A stretch of 27,844 bases of DNA from Gracilaria vermiculophylla (lineage: Eukaryota > Rhodophyta > Florideophyceae > Gracilariales > Gracilariaceae), in NCBI GenBank assembly GCA_019155205.2, contig JAHNZQ020000308.1, forward strand, positions 3,999,250 to 4,027,093. The letters are read 5' to 3'. Below are positions 9,240 to 20,276 of the stretch, piece after piece. Numbering within the stretch: position 1 is the stretch's first letter; the number at the start of each line of letters is the position of its first letter. The notes beneath the pieces are model-generated. The model did no database searches. It had not been told where the DNA came from and saw only the letters and a list, made by a program, of their open reading frames with translations. Made by a program: the position numbers and the translations under genes.

Positions 9240-10025
9240 TGCCGCTGCTTTGTGTGCAAGCTCCTGCGCTGTCGGCGCATGTGCCAATGGAACAAGCATC
9301 ACTACCACTGGAGCGCGGTAACCGTAGCTTTCTTGACAGGAGCATATATCATGATACGCGGTTCGATAACATCCGCTCTCTATTGACGTTTCCTTCAGAT
9401 CTTGGAAGTTCTTCTCCCGATCCTGCAAGATGGCGGCCCTCATTGCTGGGGTGAGCGTAGTAGAGTATACCGGGTCTCGGGACAAACACATCCTACGTGG
9501 CTGTGGGTAGCCCAGTGGGTTTGCGAATCGGACAATCCTGCAAGAACCTGTCAAGGCGTACGAGGTATGAGAAGAGAATGTCTTCGTATTAGACGGTGCT
9601 CTTTGAGATGAGGCCCATGTGAGAGCAAGTGCCTCTTGATCTCCCTCGAGCGTGAGGTCGTCGAGCTCCCATGAGGTGCTGGAGTCCAACGTCAGGACGG
9701 ATGAATTGATTTTGAAGCCCAAATATTCAAACTCGGTATCCCCGAAATTACTTTTGCTGGGTCGTGCATACAGCTTCTCTTTTGGCAATTGGTTGAATAG
9801 CTTCCGCAGTTGATGTTTGTGCTGTTCCGTGTCCTTCTTTTAGACGAGAATATCATCGAGGTAATGGACCATGGACTCGCCATGTAAATCCATAAGTACA
9901 TATGCCAACAATCTTGAGATGCTGCTGAGGCGTTGGTTAGACTGAAACATAAAACGCGCTATCCAAGTGATCCATATTGGGTTCGTATGGCAGTTTTTTG
10001 TCAATCTTCCTTCTTGAGTGTCACC
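9240..10025 (-). pseudogene. Ty3-2 RT, second half (left of the Ty3-3 insertion)
   Basis: On the minus strand the RT frame interrupted at 25405 continues here. After the TSD it reads VTLKKED, then a worn middle, then SMVHYLDDILV (motif C, about 9840-9870). Next come LYARPSKSNFGD and FEYLGFKI, the usual thumb entry of Ty3 RTs. Beyond about 9690 similarity falls: an LTGSCRIVRFANPL stretch and TPAMRAA...FQDLKE still recall the RT-RNase H linker. A stop follows LDDILV and several frame changes are present. The RNase H, integrase and 3' LTR of Ty3-2 are not recognisable further left. Confidence 0.75.
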
Positions 10026-10030
10026 TGATG
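10026..10030 (+). repeat. Left TSD of Ty3-3 (TGATG)
   Basis: Equals 25400-25404. Removing Ty3-3 and one copy restores the Ty3-2 RT reading TWGYHQVTLKKED on the minus strand. Confidence 0.93.
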
Positions 10031-10502
10031 TGTAATATAATGGTCGCAGTATAGCGCCCTGCCTTCGGAACGAACCCACAGGCTGGTTTGGTCGTCGGCA
10101 CTCTTGTGCAGGTGGTACACGTGGGCGTTGGCAAGGCCCCAGTGGTTAACCAACTTTTAAATTTTAGTTTTGGTACCATAGATAGTGTAGATAGTACACG
10201 TGGTGCAAGGCGTTACAGCGCGCTGCACCTGAGGTGGAGGCGCCTCGCTGCCGATACTTATGCTGCTTGAGCTGCGCCTCCCTCCTGAGGTAAAGTCAGA
10301 GACCCTCTGGATTGTACTAGCCTCCCTCGGTTGGTATTATCTACGACCTTCAGGCTTCTACGCTATCACTACGTCGCTCGCCGACTCCTGTAGGCACGAC
10401 AGCTATCGCCCGCCTAGTGCGCCTTTGTACTAGTGGTCTCGCCGTTGGCCCCGTTCCTTTAGATTCCTCCCGTGGTTAGTGACCCGTGCTCACTATACTA
10501 TA
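10031..10502 (+). repeat. Ty3-3 5' LTR
   Basis: Starts TGTAATATAATG and aligns without gaps to 24928-25399. It ends CTATA where the right copy has CTACA, so the terminal CA has mutated here. The small ORF at 10088-10270, repeated at 24985-25167, is only LTR sequence. Confidence 0.93.
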
Positions 10503-10505
10503 TTT

Positions 10506-10515
10506 TGGTCTCCCG
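10506..10515 (+). promoter_or_regulatory. Ty3-3 primer-binding site, possibly tRNA-Tyr
   Basis: TGGTCTCCCG lies three bases after the LTR. It is complementary to a tRNA ending CGGGAGACCA, which as I remember is the 3' end of yeast tRNA-Tyr. The site is supported by its position; the tRNA identity is tentative. Confidence 0.55.
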
Positions 10516-10559
10516 ACTTAGAACCATAGGGTTCCGCAGGGAAGTGATTTAGTGTACCT

Positions 10560-12833
10560 TTGGAAAGAAGAACCGAAGAAATTCTACGATTGGAATTGGA
10601 TCACCGACGGGCTGGTACTTCAAGCACCGCTATTATGGATAACCACCCCACCCCGCAAGAAAACCCTAATATACCAGTGGCTCAACCGTTGGGAACTCCT
10701 CAGGCACCCGCTGCTGCCGCCGGGCCCCCAGGCGACAACGCGAGTGATCGCCGGAGTACTCGTTCGCAGCTACAGGTTAATTTCATCACACCAGTGGAGA
10801 ACCCCGAACGGATCCCTCGTGACGCTTCTTTGGCTGAACGACTCCGTGGGCGGCTCGACGAGTATCGCTCGCAGCTCAACGCACCTCAGGCAGTACCGCA
10901 AACGACCATTGGAACCGTTGCTTCGGTTACTACCGATGGAATTGCCGACCTCCTTTAGCCTCGAGTTCGTGACATGCTCGACGCCCGACTCGAAACCCTT
11001 GTGGATTTACGGGTCTCCGTTTTCCTTGCGGAGCACGCCCACCAATTGACTGAACGTGTACTTCCTAAGGTGATAAAGTCTAACTCCTTTGTGGAATCCC
11101 TAGCCATTGGTATACGCCGTGTGGTGGAACGCCAGGTAGGCACCCCGCCGCCCGTCACAGGGCGGATCACAAAGTAATTCTTTTTGGTATCCGTATGGCA
11201 ACTCCGTTCGGAACCACCGGGAGCAGCTGCTTTACCAGCCCCTCGCCGGATTTAGCCACAGGTAGACCACTCCGGCCCACGCCCAATGAGCAGGAGAGAT
11301 GCTCCTCGGCAGGGAGGCCTAATGGACGTGGCACCCGTGAGGTACACCCAGGCCCAGCGCCCTGTCGACTCCATTGGTTTTGAGGCTGAAGATGAAGAGC
11401 CACCATTGGATTCGAGCCGCGCTGACCATAAAAAGAAGTGACTTAAACACAGAAATAAGTCGAAGAACCAAAGGAAAAGCCAAAGGGACTCCAGCGGTAG
11501 CGGGTCTGATTCAGACTCGTCGAGTTACAGCGGCTCAGAGACGGATGAGGCGGCTGTTCGACGCCTCAAACCGTTGGCAACGACCAATGAACTCTTTAAG
11601 AGAGTATTGAATCACCGCACGTACCGTTTGGCTGATCGTTCCACTCGGTACACGTCCTCGGTGGCGAAGAATGTCACCAAGTGGGCCACACGGATGCAGC
11701 CAACCATAACGGAAAAGTTTTCGGGTTCCGACCCCATTTTTATTCTAAGGTTTCTCAGTCTCTTCCGTACGGCCTGCGACCAGAACAGTATCCACGAGGG
11801 TGCCGCTCTGTACCTTTTTCAGTTTTTTCTCCATGGGCAGGCATACGACCATGTGGTTTCTAAGATCTCCGGCACGACTGACCCAATGGATGCTACCGAC
11901 AGGGAGCTCCTAAGGTCCTATCCAGAGGTCGTGTATTATCTATTGGAAATATATGCGACGGACGACGTCATCATGGACGCTCATCAGGAGGTCATCTTCT
12001 TTAGGCAAAGTTACTATATGGCCGAGAAGTACTTTGCCGACAACCTTTGGAGGAAGGCTTACAGGTGTGGGAACGTGTTTTCCGAAGGTAGGTTGAAGCA
12101 GCATTTCATCGCCGGATTGCTGCCTGCCATACGGACTCACGTTCGCAATCACCACATGGCTAAGCAAGATATCTCCTTTAGGCAGTTGGTGAATTTCGCC
12201 GAAGGATATGGGAAAACCTTTAGGACTTCCCGTCAGGCAATCGACCATGACGCCAGAGGAAGAGCTACTCCGGTCAGGCAATTCTCGCATGTCCATATGC
12301 TCGAGAGCTCTGATGGAAGTACCTCAGGAATGCCCGAGGATGAGAAGAACATGCTCGCAGTTTCCTTTGGTTCAGCTCCTTCTGGTCCGCCGTCTATCCC
12401 GTCCACTGGCACTGACACTACCACTCCTTCAGGCCAGCCCATTCCGAGGTACTCGCCAATCCAACCTCGTAAGGATGTCTTCCAGCGGTCTCCTCAGGCT
12501 TGCTACATATTCTTGTCCAGGGTAGCACCTTGTGACTGCACGAAATTCTTACCTAAGGAAACCCAGGAGAAACTTCTCGCCTTAAGGAACGAGAACTTCC
12601 GGGCTGGGCGTGCCGAAGGAATGTTCAAACGTCAGGCTCCACGCTACCAATCCACTGGTACGTCGCGATACGTAACACCAATGGCTACGCCCGTCAAGGC
12701 TCCAATGGTTAACGCTTTCTCGGCTTCGGAGAATAACGAACGCCCCGGGCAACCAATGGATGTTCCAAAGAAAGTACACAACAATGGAAATGAGTATGCC
12801 ACTGGTGGAGAAACTATGTCAGAAAACGCCTAG
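10560..12833 (+). pseudogene. Ty3-3 gag
   Basis: A single reading frame (10560-12833) is interrupted by stops at 10956, 11175, 11253 and 11439, then open from 11574 for 419 codons. The first part is Pro/Ala-rich with a charged region (RLRGRLDEYRSQL), then a Ser/Asp-rich hydrophilic linker around 11480-11540. The 419-codon part is a retrotransposon Gag capsid: ITEKFSGSDPIFILRFLSLF, later FRQLVNFAEGYGKTF. Near 12499-12540 is a worn zinc knuckle, CYIFLS...CDC, with one Cys replaced. It ends at TAG 12831-12833, overlapping the protease frame by about 40 nt. Gag would build the particle. Confidence 0.85.
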
Positions 12834-13795
12834 AGGAGCGGAATGAGGCGACCCGCCCCTCAGAAGACTCTCGCCTCACTGCTGAAGGTGAACACGTTCC
12901 CCAACGGGAATCAAATTCTCCTTTGGAAACTCAACCACAGAAGCCAACGGATGATACACAAAGCTTGGACCAATGGTGTGATGAAATGGACGCCGCTGGG
13001 GATACGCCAGTATATATTCTGCGAAAAGAGAACTATAAAGTGCGACACACCATTGAATTGACTGCCACAAGGTCTCGGGTCGTAACCAGCATCCTGAACA
13101 CTGGGGCTGGTCCAAACTTGGTTCACCCGCAGGTTCTACCACCTAGTTGGGAGGATGCGGTGCAGATCCGGAAGACTCCTAAGGTTACAGATGCGTCGAG
13201 ACGACCTATGGACATTAAAGGAATCATTACCCTTCGCGTACAGTTGGGTGACCATCAGGTTTGCACGTGGTTCCCTTTTTGTTCTACCTTTGGCGCAGAA
13301 TGTCTCCTAGGGACGTCTTTTATAGACCGCTATGTGAAAGCGATCTATCCGGGCCTCCAGAAGGTGTCTTTGTACCGCCCCCGTCCTGTAGCTATCATCG
13401 GTTCTAAATCTGGTCCCGAGGCTAGCCCGCGTCGACCTCCACTGGCGCAGAATACCGTATCCAATAAGGTTCGGTTATCGAAGGCGATATTGATACCGCC
13501 GATGACGCAGATTACCGCAAAGGTCACCTGCGAAACCGCTGGTCTCGTGAAGCTGCAGAATCACCCTCGGACGATTGATCGCCATATGTCATTAATGGCC
13601 AATGGTATTATGGACTGCAGACCAATGGTACCCTTTCTGGTTCAGATAAGTAACTTCCGGGACTGCCCGGTACGTCTACCTAAAGGTATAATAATTGGGA
13701 TAGCGCTCCCTGTTCCAATGGCTATCATGGTAACCTCATGGGATGAACTCACCCGCACCTCCGACGCGACGTCGAAAGTTGGGAGGGGGAGGTAA
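12794..13795 (+). pseudogene. Ty3-3 protease
   Basis: This frame is -1 relative to gag and open from 12794 to TAA 13793-13795. The active site reads ILNTGAGPNLVHP, with Asn (codon 13097-13099) where aspartic proteases have the catalytic Asp, so it should be inactive. GAECLLGTSFIDRYVKAI is the conserved second half of the fold. Downstream residues (RLSKAILIPPMTQ) form the long protease-RT linker seen in this family. The next domain is in the -1 frame again, with an overlap at 13747-13795 beside a G-rich run that is a likely indel site. Confidence 0.85.
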
Positions 13796-15480
13796 ACCTT
13801 GGGAAGGAATTTGAATCCTACCGTCCTCAGGTTGTAGGACTCCTCCGGGAATTCAAATCCATGGTGTCTGGCCAATTGGACGAGATTCGTGCCACAAAGC
13901 ACCGCATCGACCTTAAGGATGACGCCAAACCCGTGTTCCAACACCCGTACCGTACAGGCCTTAAGGGACGCGACATCGTGGCCGAGTATATGGCGGAGAT
14001 GCGTAAAGCTAACGTCATCGAGCCAGCTCCGCCTCACGAATCCCAATGGACAAGTCCCTTCGTCCTCGTGGCGAAGAAGGACAGCTCCGTTGGATTCTTC
14101 ATTGACTACCGAAGGTTAAATGCAATGACCAAAAGGGACAGTTATCCGATACCTAGAATGGATGACTGCCTGGATTCCTTATGTGAAGCAGCGGTATTCA
14201 CCACGCTAGATGCCAATTGGTGCTATTGACAAATACCATTGGATGATGTCGCTAAGACCCTGACCACGTTCACAACCCACGAAGGATTGTTCCTCCGTTT
14301 CACACGGATGCCCTTCAGTCTGATGAATGCACCCGCAACCTTCCAACGGACAATGGATATAATCCTCTTTAGGGTTAAATGGAAGTTTGCGTTGGTTTAT
14401 CTGGATGACGTGATCATCTTTTCACGTACCTTCCGAGAGCATTTCACCAATGTGAGGATTGTCGTTAGGATTCTCCAACAGGCTGGGATAACTCCAAAGC
14501 TACCCAAATGCTTCTTTTTCCAAGCCTCAGTGGATTACCTAGGCCATGTGGTGCACACGGGTAAATTCGAGGTAGCCCAGCGGACGACAGACGCCATCCG
14601 CATGGCGAAACCCCCGAGGAATTACACTGAACTTCGTTCCTTCCTTGGGCTTTGTAATGTCTACCGTCGGTTTGTTGAGAGATTCTCGAAGATTGAAGCA
14701 CTCCTCCACGAGATGCTCAAGAAGGGCGCGCCATCGCAATTTGACTGCCTAACGAAAGAACAGTATAAATCCTTTGATACCTTAAAGGGTAAGCTGCTCA
14801 ACCCTCCGATACTGGCGCTGCCGAAGCCAGGTAAACCGTACCTGTTGGATACGGACGCCTCCGATGGACAACATGGATGCGCTCTCCTTCAGGAACAAGA
14901 AACGCAAAAGGATTATCGACCCATTGGATACTGGAGTAGGACGTTAAACAGCGCCGAAAGGAACTACAGTACTACCGAAAAGGAATGCCTTGCTATCGTA
15001 TGGGCAGTTCTAACCTTAAGGCCTTACCTTGAGGGAGTTCGGTTTACCATTAGGACTGACCACCACGCGCTTTGCTGGTTGCTCAATATGACTGATGCAT
15101 CCAGTAGGCTCGCGAAATGGAGGTTACGGCTCTCCGAATTTGAGTACGAAGTTACCTACAGGCCAGGGGTCAAACACCAGGCGGCAGACGCGCTCAGCCG
15201 CATACTTACCGACGGAACCGACGAAACCCCTTAGGATGACGATATACCCACTTCGAACCTCGAGGGATATGGAACTGACCCAGAGGATGACGTACTGCTC
15301 TCCCAAGTGGTATGCTCCAATGGCGACGTTGAACTTAACCCGAAGGATATATATGTAATGGACTGGCCACAGGAGCCAGAGGATGAAGAATCTACCTTGG
15401 AGGTTAATGCAGTTGTTCCAGAGGAGAAGGAACTACTGCCCATTACCCTACAGGATCTCCTCCAGGCGCAGAAGGACGAT
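13747..15480 (+). pseudogene. Ty3-3 reverse transcriptase and RNase H
   Basis: One frame with TGA 14227-14229, TAG 15232-15234 and TAA 15481-15483. RT motifs seen: HRIDLKDDAKPVFQHPYR, FFIDYRRLNAMTKRDSYP, TTLDANWCY (motif A Asp), RMPFSLMNAPATFQ, VYLDDVIIFS (motif C) and SVDYLGHVV. RNase H keeps all four acidic positions: LDTDASDGQ, TTEKECLAI, RTDHHALCW and HQAADALSR. The TGA falls where Trp is standard, consistent with TGG to TGA. The domain would copy the RNA and degrade the template. An acidic linker (15235-15480) leads to integrase in the same frame. Confidence 0.92.
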
Positions 15481-15483
15481 TAA

Positions 15484-17016
15484 TTCTGCCAAGGGAAGGC
15501 CCAGCTTGTTGGAACCCCTGGATGTCTTTATGACATTAACCAATTTGGTTTACTGTGCCGAAAGTCTCCTTTAGACGGTTCTATCCAGAAGGTCATACCT
15601 AAGTCCCTACAGGCACGGTTCCTCTATCTAGCTCACTACCCTCGGTTCGCGGGACATCCTGGAGGCACACGCATGTATCAAACCCTTAGGGAGCACTTCT
15701 ATTCGCCCTTTATGGCAAATGAACTTTGGAATACCTCAAGGACGTGCACATCTTGTGCCAAGATTCGTGGGACACGAGCACGCCACCAGGCTAAGCTCAG
15801 TCTATTTTCAGCGGCTGGACCATTGGAGTTCATCGCAATGGACATACTTGGCTCATTGCCAAAATCTACCCATGGGAACCTGTTTATCCTGGTCATTACC
15901 GATAGGTTCACCAAGACCACACGGGCTATTCCCTTGAGGACGACTACTGCTACGGATGTAGCTATGGCGTTTCTCACCTACTGGGTTTATCCCTATGGTT
16001 TGCCGCTTTATCTCCTAACGGATAACGGCACGCAGTTCGTATCGAAGTTCTTTTCGCACGTCTACGCTACCATAGGTATCAAGCACGTTACCACGACGGC
16101 CTACCATCCACAAACCAATGGGCAATCCGAACGGTTCGATAAGACACTCGCGAACCGCTTGGTACACTACACTGCTGAACACCAATTGGACTGGGACGAC
16201 TACGTAGAGCCACTGGATTACGCCTAAAACACCCAGGTGCATAAGTCCACTGGCACTACACCGTTTGATCTCACCCTGACTAGGCAGCCTTTACCATTGG
16301 GAGTCGACGTGAAAACGTCGTGGTTTCCTCGGGACATAACTGAAGGAATGACGCCTACGCAATCCAAAAGATACGCCCACCGACGGACCGATGTTATCCT
16401 ACAGGCAGCGAAAACAACGCTAACGCGGTCGCAGAGGAGGTACAAGGCTAATTTCGACAAAGCTGTTAAGTTTATTCCTACCTTCAACGCGGGTGAACTA
16501 ATCTACCTCGATCACGCACCTACGGATAGAAACGATCCTTTGGTTGAGATGGACACTACCTCTAGAAAGCTGCTGCCGAAACCCATTGGTCCCTTTAAGG
16601 TGCTACGGGCATCTAGCCATACGGTTACGATTGATCGTGAAGGCCTTGAGGATATCTTCTCCGTTGATCGCGTTTCGCACGTTCCGACGGCAAGTACTCC
16701 TCCACTGCCTCGTACTTCTCCAGTGGAACCATTGGCACCACCCTCGGGTGACGCTACCACCCCCAACGGATCAACACCGAAGGCTGGGAACGTTTCTTCC
16801 AGTGGGAACGCTTCCTCCAGTGGTATGGCTCCTGAGGAAGTCTCTGCTGACCCCACGGTCGGTCCTGCCAACGATTATGCTCCATTGGACAAAATAGATC
16901 CACCGAAGGATTTTTACCTTCCATTGGAAACGGCTGACTCCGTTGGCGAGACAGATCTCCCAATGGATTTTGCTCCATTGGACAGCATGGATCTTCCGGA
17001 GGAAGTACTACCTAAG
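15484..17016 (+). pseudogene. Ty3-3 integrase
   Basis: Same frame as RT. The zinc domain (AHYPRFAGHPGG...CTSC) lies at about 15630-15760. The core has AMDILGSLPK (Asp), LLTDNGTQF (Asp) and HPQTNGQSERFDK (Glu), so all three catalytic acids are kept. A TAA at 16225-16227 breaks the highly conserved stretch after the core, where the family normally has Tyr. The C-terminal part has the basic RSQRRYKANFDK stretch, the ELIYLDHAP strand and GPFKVL (GPY/F-like module). A long Pro/Ser/Asp-rich spacer at about 16680-17010 separates it from the chromodomain, with a stop at 17017-17019. Confidence 0.9.
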
Positions 17017-17019
17017 TAA

Positions 17020-17217
17020 TATGTCGTCGAGGACATCCTCGTGGAAGGGGTTGACGAAGAGGGCAACCACATTTACAAAGTCCAATGGTATGGATATCCA
17101 CCGGAGTACGACCAGTGGGAACCGCCACGGCACATCTCCGAAAATTTTATCCGAAGGTTCTGGAAAAAGCAAGGGCGCACGGAGCGCGCCTTTGTGGAGG
17201 GGGAGTATGACGCGTAA
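17020..17217 (+). pseudogene. Ty3-3 chromodomain
   Basis: In frame with integrase behind TAA 17017. YVVEDIL, YKVQWYGYP and DQWEPPRHI give the chromodomain pattern with its aromatic cage positions (Tyr, Trp, Trp), followed by a basic tail that ends at 17215-17217. In chromoviruses this module is thought to guide integration to marked chromatin. Its presence at the very end of Pol is typical. Confidence 0.85.
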
Positions 17218-17269
17218 CATACGCGCACACGCCCATACGTAACCCACGTGGGACACGCCAATGGATCAG

Positions 17270-17319
17270 TCAATTACGAATGAATCACTTTATTTCAATT
17301 ACGAATGACTCACTTTATT
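17270..17319 (+). repeat. 25-bp tandem duplication
   Basis: Two adjacent copies of TCAATTACGAATG-A/C-TCACTTTATT (17270-17294 and 17295-17319) differ at one base. It lies just after the Ty3-3 chromodomain. Confidence 0.9.
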
Positions 17320-17630
17320 TCAAATCCTAACCGGATCACTCCGTCGTACTATCGTACTCCCCAAGGATAACTTACAGCGCCCGCGCCGCTTGCAACGGCG
17401 CGCAGCGCTCCAAAACAAAATCCACTGGTAATATCCTCATTTTCTTGAAACGGCTTGCTACACGGGTTCTGTGCCGAGAACAAAGAATCGGCCGTAACTC
17501 GGAAACGAAGCCGCGCATATACAAGCCGACACCGGATTCGAACTCTTTCTCAATGGTGGATTTCGACCGCGTCTGAGGCGCTTTCGCTGCCCGCACGCGC
17601 CCGCACCGCCGGTAGACCGTTGGCACGCTT

Positions 17631-17635
17631 GAAAA
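17631..17635 (+). repeat. Left TSD of Copia-3 (GAAAA)
   Basis: Matches 24042-24046, immediately outside the two matching LTR ends. Confidence 0.9.
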
Positions 17636-18069
17636 TGTCGTTGAAACCGCCTGTGAACTCACGCAAACTACGCAAGACCACAATGTATTGCGTGGCAAAG
17701 TTTGCGCCTCGATAGTTTTAGGATGTAGAGTAGAGAAAGTGTGAGTAAAGACAAATGGACGGTAGAGAAGGGCTAGGCGGAGCACCACAGCGGGTGAAGA
17801 TAACCAAAAGGTAGGTTTTACTTCTTACTTCTCTTATTTCTCTTCCGTCTCCTCTCTTTCGGCAACCACTACGTACGGCTAGCTATTATGTGTGAACGGA
17901 TGAGTACGGGCGTCGAGTGCTCGACGCGGTATTCAGTCCAATCTAAAATTTGAATAAAATTAGATGTAAAATTAATCTAGAATAATCAAAATATTACTGT
18001 AAAATACAGTACACAAATCAGCCGGCGGCGCCACGAAATGATTTAACCGCGATTAGCCCCAAACTGACA
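17636..18069 (-). repeat. Copia-3 3' LTR
   Basis: Gap-free partner of 23608-24041. On the minus strand it starts TGTCAGTTTGG and ends CAACGACA, and it is preceded by a polypurine tract. Confidence 0.93.
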
Positions 18070-18081
18070 CGCCCTCCCATC
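18070..18081 (-). promoter_or_regulatory. Copia-3 polypurine tract
   Basis: On the minus strand GATGGGAGGGCG directly precedes the 3' LTR start, the expected place for plus-strand priming. Confidence 0.7.
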
Positions 18082-18491
18082 GGACGTACCGTTTACACCT
18101 CGTTTCTTCCCTATTGTTCCCCCTAACCTTCGACTTCGTTAAACCGTGATTAGAGAGGGTGACTTGATTTTCGGAAGCGCCCAGGCAACGCCGTCAGTCC
18201 TGTGAATCTTTCTGTGAGCGGTGCGACGACGTTGTGTTTATAGGGGTGGAAATGATGAAGCTTTATGTTTGGCGCGCACTACGTCAAGACGATCTGAGCG
18301 ACTTGACGTTTAACTTTCAATCCATCGTTTGCGGTGATGGACCGAAAAGAAATAGCGGCTATACACTTCAGAAAAAGAAATGGTATACAAGCGAACTCGG
18401 TGCGGAGGGGAAAGGTGACTGCACTTTGTGTTAGGGAGATGGCTATGCTAGTCTCACAGAAAGATAGCTGAAGTAAACCATGGACTCGTGC
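18082..18491. other. Copia-3 3' untranslated region
   Basis: Lies between the RNase H stop and the PPT. I see no coding signal on the minus strand. A 66-codon plus-strand ORF (18234-18434) has no recognisable motif and is probably chance. Confidence 0.5.
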
Positions 18492-20276
18492 CTAATTGCG
18501 AATTATCCATTGCTCTGGTCTTACATCTATTTTCCCAGTTCTCAATGTAGTCTGTAGAGACTTTTGCTGCATTGCTTTTGTCAATCCGTCCGCAATATTG
18601 TACAAGTTTCGCACGAAACCAATGTCGGAGAAGAATTCGCTTTTAAAAACTTCTCTAGCAGCTGCTATGTCTAACATCATTCTCTTCTCAGAAGTTCTGG
18701 AGCCTTTAGAAATGATATCAAACAAGCTCTTGCTATCCGTGAGAGGTTGAACAGGTACTCTTGAGCCGACCAGAGCCTCTAACTCCGCCGAAAGGACAGC
18801 AGCAACATCAAAAAGGTCACTGAAGGCAATGACTTCCCCAGCCATAGCAGACCTCGTAACTCGTTTAGCTTTGTACGACTTGAATGAGATAGGAATAACG
18901 GAACCAGTATCGTCTCCGATGAAGCAAATATGACCCAATTGTGTGGATAGGTCGGCGTTATTCGCGAAGGATGCCTCGGAGTATCCAATAACTTGTAGGG
19001 TGCTTCTATCGGGCTTCGGAATTCGCAAAGATACGCGGTTGTCGACAGCGAATGCGACTGCCTTGTTTCGTCGCTGAAGGGTATGCTTGGGCTTCTGGTC
19101 AAACATTTCTTCAGTTACTTGTGCAAGTTGTGAGATCTCGAACAAGCAGTCTGGACGTGTGTTCGCAAGCCAAGCTAGTTTCATTCGCATCGATCTGAAT
19201 TGGGAAAAGCTAGCTGTTAAAAGCAGCATCTCCAGCTTCTTCAGATATTCATGCTGGTATTGAATTACAGTTCCATCTTCTTCGAAAGCCAGAGAAAATC
19301 CTGTGAACGAACAAGACAGTGTGTGATCGTCTGCCATTTCAAATTTTTTCCTCGTCTTCTTCGAGAGCTTCTGAAAATCTTCGTCTCCAGCACGGATGAG
19401 ATCATCAACATAGCCTCCAGACAAGCCCTTTAGTGCTCCTTGTTTGACGAGAATATATAGAGCAGGGTCAGATCGCAAAGGCTTCATGTTCAGATCGTCT
19501 CGGTGATGGTTGGCAAGTGTCTCATGCCATAGGTCCCCGGACTCGAAGAGACCATATAACGGTTTGAGAAGCTTCAGACATTGCATAGATTCCAATTCAA
19601 ACTCTGGTACGGGTTTTTTGATGAAAATCTCCCGTCCAAGTGGCTCTGCAGCTTGAAGATAAGCCTCACGAACATTGGAGGTCCAAATGCTGAATCCAAA
19701 GATAGACGCGAGTGCTAGGAGAAGCCTTACTGACTGAGGCAGCAGGGTTGATGCAGAGTGTACCATTAGGTCCTTAAACTTATCACGGTGCCCTCCAATA
19801 ACGTAACGAGCCTTGTGCTTGATCTTCCCGATTTCGTTTGACTTAATCGCTAGCATGAATCGGCCAGGCAAAATATTTCCATCTGCAGGAAGGTCTTCCT
19901 TGAGAATTATCTTGAAGGTTCCCCGTTCTAAGAGGCTTCTTATTTCAGCATTTTTTGCAGCCGTCATTTTTGCAGAGTATGCCCGCGGATCGTCAGAAGG
20001 AATAATTTCTGTCAGGAGAATATCTACTGTGGCTTCATCTGGGGGTATATCCGCTAATTCGGCAGAAGAAGTGCCGAACTGGTTCAATGCATCACCAAGC
20101 TCCAGCATGAACGTGTGGGCTAGATGAACAGGGGTCGCTTCAAATGTATCAGCGGTCAAGTAACGGTTAACTTGCGCAATACCAAAGGGTCGGGCAGCGC
20201 CGATCTTTGCATCTTGAACAAATACGAGTTTTCTTGACTGATCAGTCTCCATAACTGTGAAAGGTCCGAGCCATTA
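18492..20276 (-). pseudogene. Copia-3 reverse transcriptase and RNase H
   Basis: A 586-codon open stretch (20252-18492) begins after a TAA (20276-20274) that stands where the family has Glu before WLGPF. Residue numbers count from 20252. RT motifs: RFMLAIKSNE and KARYVIGGHRDK (about 131-156), TSNVREAYLQ (about 191-200), LKPLYGLFESGDLW (about 229-242) and YVDDLI (281-286). In TSNVREAYLQ, Asn 193 replaces the motif-A catalytic Asp. RNase H: GYSEASFANNADLS (Glu in place of the first Asp), AMAGEVIAFSDLFD, LTDSKSLFDIISKGSRTSEK and the closing NIADGLTKAM, then EQWIIRN and the stop. It is the longest intact frame in the window, but two catalytic positions are changed. Confidence 0.92.

Larger units (their letters stand above)
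17218..17635. other. Ty3-3 3' region left of Copia-3
   Basis: Non-coding on the plus strand. It contains a 25-bp tandem duplication (17270-17319) and a GC-rich patch around 17380-17410. On the minus strand 17372-17635 stays open, but the apparent ORF takes its start from the Copia-3 LTR, so I do not call it. This region joins 24047-24927 once Copia-3 is removed. Confidence 0.5.

Noticed and set aside
10088..10270. A 60-codon ORF repeated exactly at 24985-25167, as a duplicated gene
   Set aside because: Both copies lie within the two Ty3-3 LTRs; the identity is that of the LTRs and no protein motif is present.
17372..17788. 138-codon minus-strand ORF as a second antisense gene
   Set aside because: It crosses the Copia-3 boundary and takes its start from the Copia-3 LTR, so it did not exist before that insertion. 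No motif is visible.
18234..18434. 66-codon plus-strand ORF in the Copia-3 tail
   Set aside because: Antisense to the element, short and without motif; best taken as chance.
4143..20276. Many in-frame stops inside conserved domains suggested a changed genetic code
   Set aside because: The residues expected at the stops differ (Trp, Gln, Glu, Tyr, Lys) and all three stop codons are involved, which fits ordinary decay of dead elements. No single reassignment explains them.
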